Source: Planctomycetaceae bacterium (GTDB lineage Bacteria; Planctomycetota; Planctomycetia; Planctomycetales; Planctomycetaceae). Taken from it: a DNA stretch of 6,875 nucleotides. The position numbers and the translations under genes were made by a program. Below the pieces are notes generated by a model. That model did not search any database. It was not told the DNA's origin and worked only from the letters and a program-made list of their open reading frames with translations. Positions 6,247-6,875 of this stretch are shown here, piece after piece. Within the stretch, counting starts at the first letter, position 1; every line of letters begins with the position of its first letter. The stretch is taken from the NCBI GenBank assembly GCA_003503535.1, contig DOCI01000137.1:1-6875 (forward strand), written 5' to 3'.

Positions 6247-6338
6247 GTCGATTTCCTCCCAAATCGTGGAACAACCCGCTCTGGCCACCGGTAGGTTAAC
6301 AGATAGAGATTTAACCACACTTTCACGGAAGATGCCAG
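6247..6338. promoter_or_regulatory. Divergent regulatory region between the unknown minus-strand gene and the 47-codon gene
   Basis: This stretch of 92 bases separates two divergently transcribed genes. It holds the ribosome-binding site GGGAGG of the minus-strand gene (6255-6260), the promoter-like copy B (6263-6296) reading right, an inverted repeat GGTTAA-N11-TTAACC (6294-6316) at its expected start of transcription, and GGAAG (6327-6331) for the plus-strand gene. The minus-strand gene's own promoter is not clear to me; a transcript for it would have to cross copy B. Confidence 0.6.
6263..6296 (+). promoter_or_regulatory. ECF-type promoter candidate (copy B) for the 47-codon/DUF2924 operon
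   Basis: The plus strand carries GTGGAACAAC (6266-6275), nine bases unlike those in copy A, and CCACCGGTAGGT (6285-6296). GGAAC (6268-6272) and CGGTA (6289-6293) are separated by 16 bases. Transcription would start near 6300, about 38 bases before the ATG at 6339. A GGTTAA/TTAACC inverted repeat (6294-6316) straddles that point. The two copies share both blocks, three bases before the first (ATC), and the early transcribed sequence. This arrangement fits a common sigma factor or a common operator. Confidence 0.6.
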
Positions 6339-6482
6339 ATGAACAGCACACAAAGCCAGCCGCCTCCCACCGCCCAAGTCGCCAACCTCTTCGCGGCAGC
6401 CATTCTCCGGCTCGCAGCCCGCGATCAGCTCGAATCGGAAAACTCTCAGAACGATTCCCGAACCGGCTCCCAACTCGCTTGA
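6339..6482 (+). CDS. Small 47-residue protein upstream of the DUF2924 gene
   Basis: The predicted peptide starts MNSTQSQPPPTAQ, continues with a probable amphipathic helix (VANLFAAAILRLAARDQLE, 14-32) and ends in a polar, Ser/Asn-rich tail. GGAAG lies seven bases before the ATG, and promoter-like copy B lies just upstream. The gene is 91 bases before the DUF2924 start on the same strand, so the two are probably co-transcribed. No function can be assigned. I recall short peptides with a similar alanine/leucine helix next to DUF2924 genes in planctomycetes, which would support it being real, but this is memory, not a search. Much of the longer frame that overlaps it on the plus strand is Arg/Ser/Pro-rich and looks like non-coding translation. 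Confidence 0.6.
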   Translation: MNSTQSQPPPTAQVANLFAAAILRLAARDQLESENSQNDSRTGSQLA

Positions 6483-6520
6483 GGTTTCCGGCCCGTGATG
6501 GCTCACTGTGTCACGTGGTT

Positions 6521-6539
6521 AACGGCCAAGAGAGCCGTT
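6521..6539 (+). other. Short hairpin between the 47-codon gene and the DUF2924 gene
   Basis: AACGGC (6521-6526) and GCCGTT (6534-6539) form a 6-bp stem with a 7-base loop in the 91-base gap between the two plus-strand genes. There is no following T-run, so it is not a typical intrinsic terminator. It could tune expression of the downstream gene, act as an RNA-processing site, or be chance. Confidence 0.35.
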
Positions 6540-6573
6540 CCCGAATTTCCAACTCATGAAGGAGAACAATGCG

Positions 6574-6875
6574 ATGGCGTTCAAAGTCGACCAGGAACTG
6601 ACCCGCCTCAAACAGAAGACGGTCAAACAACTTAAGCTCATCTACGAAGACACTTTTAAAGAGGCCTGCCGCTCGAACCACAAAAAATGGCTCATCAAGC
6701 GGATCATTTGGCGGATGCAGGCCAATGCCCAGGGGGGACTATCGGAACGGGCTCGCCAACGGGCGTTCGAAATTGCCAACGACGCAGATCTGCGGGTGAC
6801 GGCACCGAGTACACAGTCATCAAGGCAAGCCCCGACACGGGTGTGTACTTCTTCGAATCACGATCCCCGCATCCC
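6574..6875 (+). CDS. DUF2924-family protein, C-terminus outside window
   Basis: One hundred residues are visible and the frame is open at the window end. The N-terminus MAFKVDQELTRLKQKTVKQL and the block HKKWLIKRIIWRMQANAQGG then LSERARQRAFEIANDADLRV match what I know of DUF2924, a family whose genes often neighbour site-specific recombinases in mobile elements. Its molecular role is not established; the basic, helical W-L-x-K-R-I-x-W-R-x-Q pattern would suit nucleic-acid binding. I chose the ATG at 6574-6576 because AAGGAG ends nine bases before it. An in-frame ATG at 6556 would add MKENNA but would lack that spacing. The part from about residue 78 is Ser/Thr/Pro-rich and low in predicted structure, like a linker to a C-terminal domain beyond the window. 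A recombinase gene just downstream would be expected but cannot be seen. Confidence 0.85.
   Translation, partial: MAFKVDQELTRLKQKTVKQLKLIYEDTFKEACRSNHKKWLIKRIIWRMQANAQGGLSERARQRAFEIANDADLRVTAPSTQSSRQAPTRVCTSSNHDPRI

Noticed and set aside
4028..6315. The two matched intergenic sequences as terminal inverted repeats of a transposon or an invertible segment.
   Set aside because: They are inverted relative to each other and 2.2 kb apart, but similarity is confined to two short blocks with an unrelated spacer of fixed length and some similarity just after. No transposase or invertase lies between them and I see no target-site duplication. A shared promoter or operator explains the pattern better.
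6472..6522. A possible lost C-terminal tail of the 47-codon gene in another frame (SLEVSGP, stop, WLTVSRG, stop).
   Set aside because: It vaguely recalls the end of similar small planctomycete peptides, but that is memory only, and it needs both a frameshift and a read-through stop.
6113..6559. Long plus-strand open frame of 148 codons.
   Set aside because: It runs antisense through the start of the unknown gene and is rich in Arg, Ser and Pro with no recognisable fold; the 47-codon frame in the same place has better start signals.

Overview
The window looks like part of a mobile or phage-like element, or its remnant, in a planctomycete. The evidence is the combination of a DUF2924-family protein, a ParB-like/N6-adenine methyltransferase fusion, a TOPRIM primase joined to a helicase module and a small sigma-70-family protein, in DNA of roughly even base composition. 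The organism call is inferred from recognised gene families, not from a marker gene. No rRNA, tRNA, CRISPR array, transposase or recombinase is visible.

Layout. On the minus strand, read right to left from about 4042 to 1, lies a compact four-gene operon: a small conserved hypothetical protein (3621-3914), a zinc-finger/TOPRIM primase that ends just after a Walker A motif (2533-3606), a protein carrying the rest of the helicase motifs plus a winged helix (689-2536), and a ParB-domain DNA methyltransferase cut off by the window edge (1-689). The last two junctions are ATGA and TAATG overlaps, so translation is probably coupled. Upstream, also on the minus strand, lie a sigma-70-like factor (4177-4704) and, before it, a 487-residue protein of unknown role with a C-terminal winged-helix-like domain (4783-6246). 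Divergently, on the plus strand, lie a 47-codon gene (6339-6482) and the start of a DUF2924 gene (6574 to the window end).

How it may work together. Two intergenic regions carry the same two-block sequence, GTGGAACAAC-N9-CCACCGGTAGGT, with a variable spacer of identical length. One copy points at the replication/methylation operon and the other at the 47-codon/DUF2924 operon. The blocks resemble the -35 (GGAAC) and -10 boxes of promoters read by ECF-type sigma factors, with 16 bases between the GGAAC and CGGTA cores. A sigma-like gene lies between the two copies. My main hypothesis is that the element encodes its own sigma factor, which switches on both flanking operons. The sigma gene's own upstream region carries a 23-bp imperfect palindrome and three tandem 11-bp repeats around a plausible ordinary promoter, which suggests separate control of the switch.

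A second notable point is that the helicase ATP site is divided between two proteins: the P-loop ends the primase polypeptide and motif Ia begins the next one, across a 4-bp overlap with a strong Shine-Dalgarno sequence.
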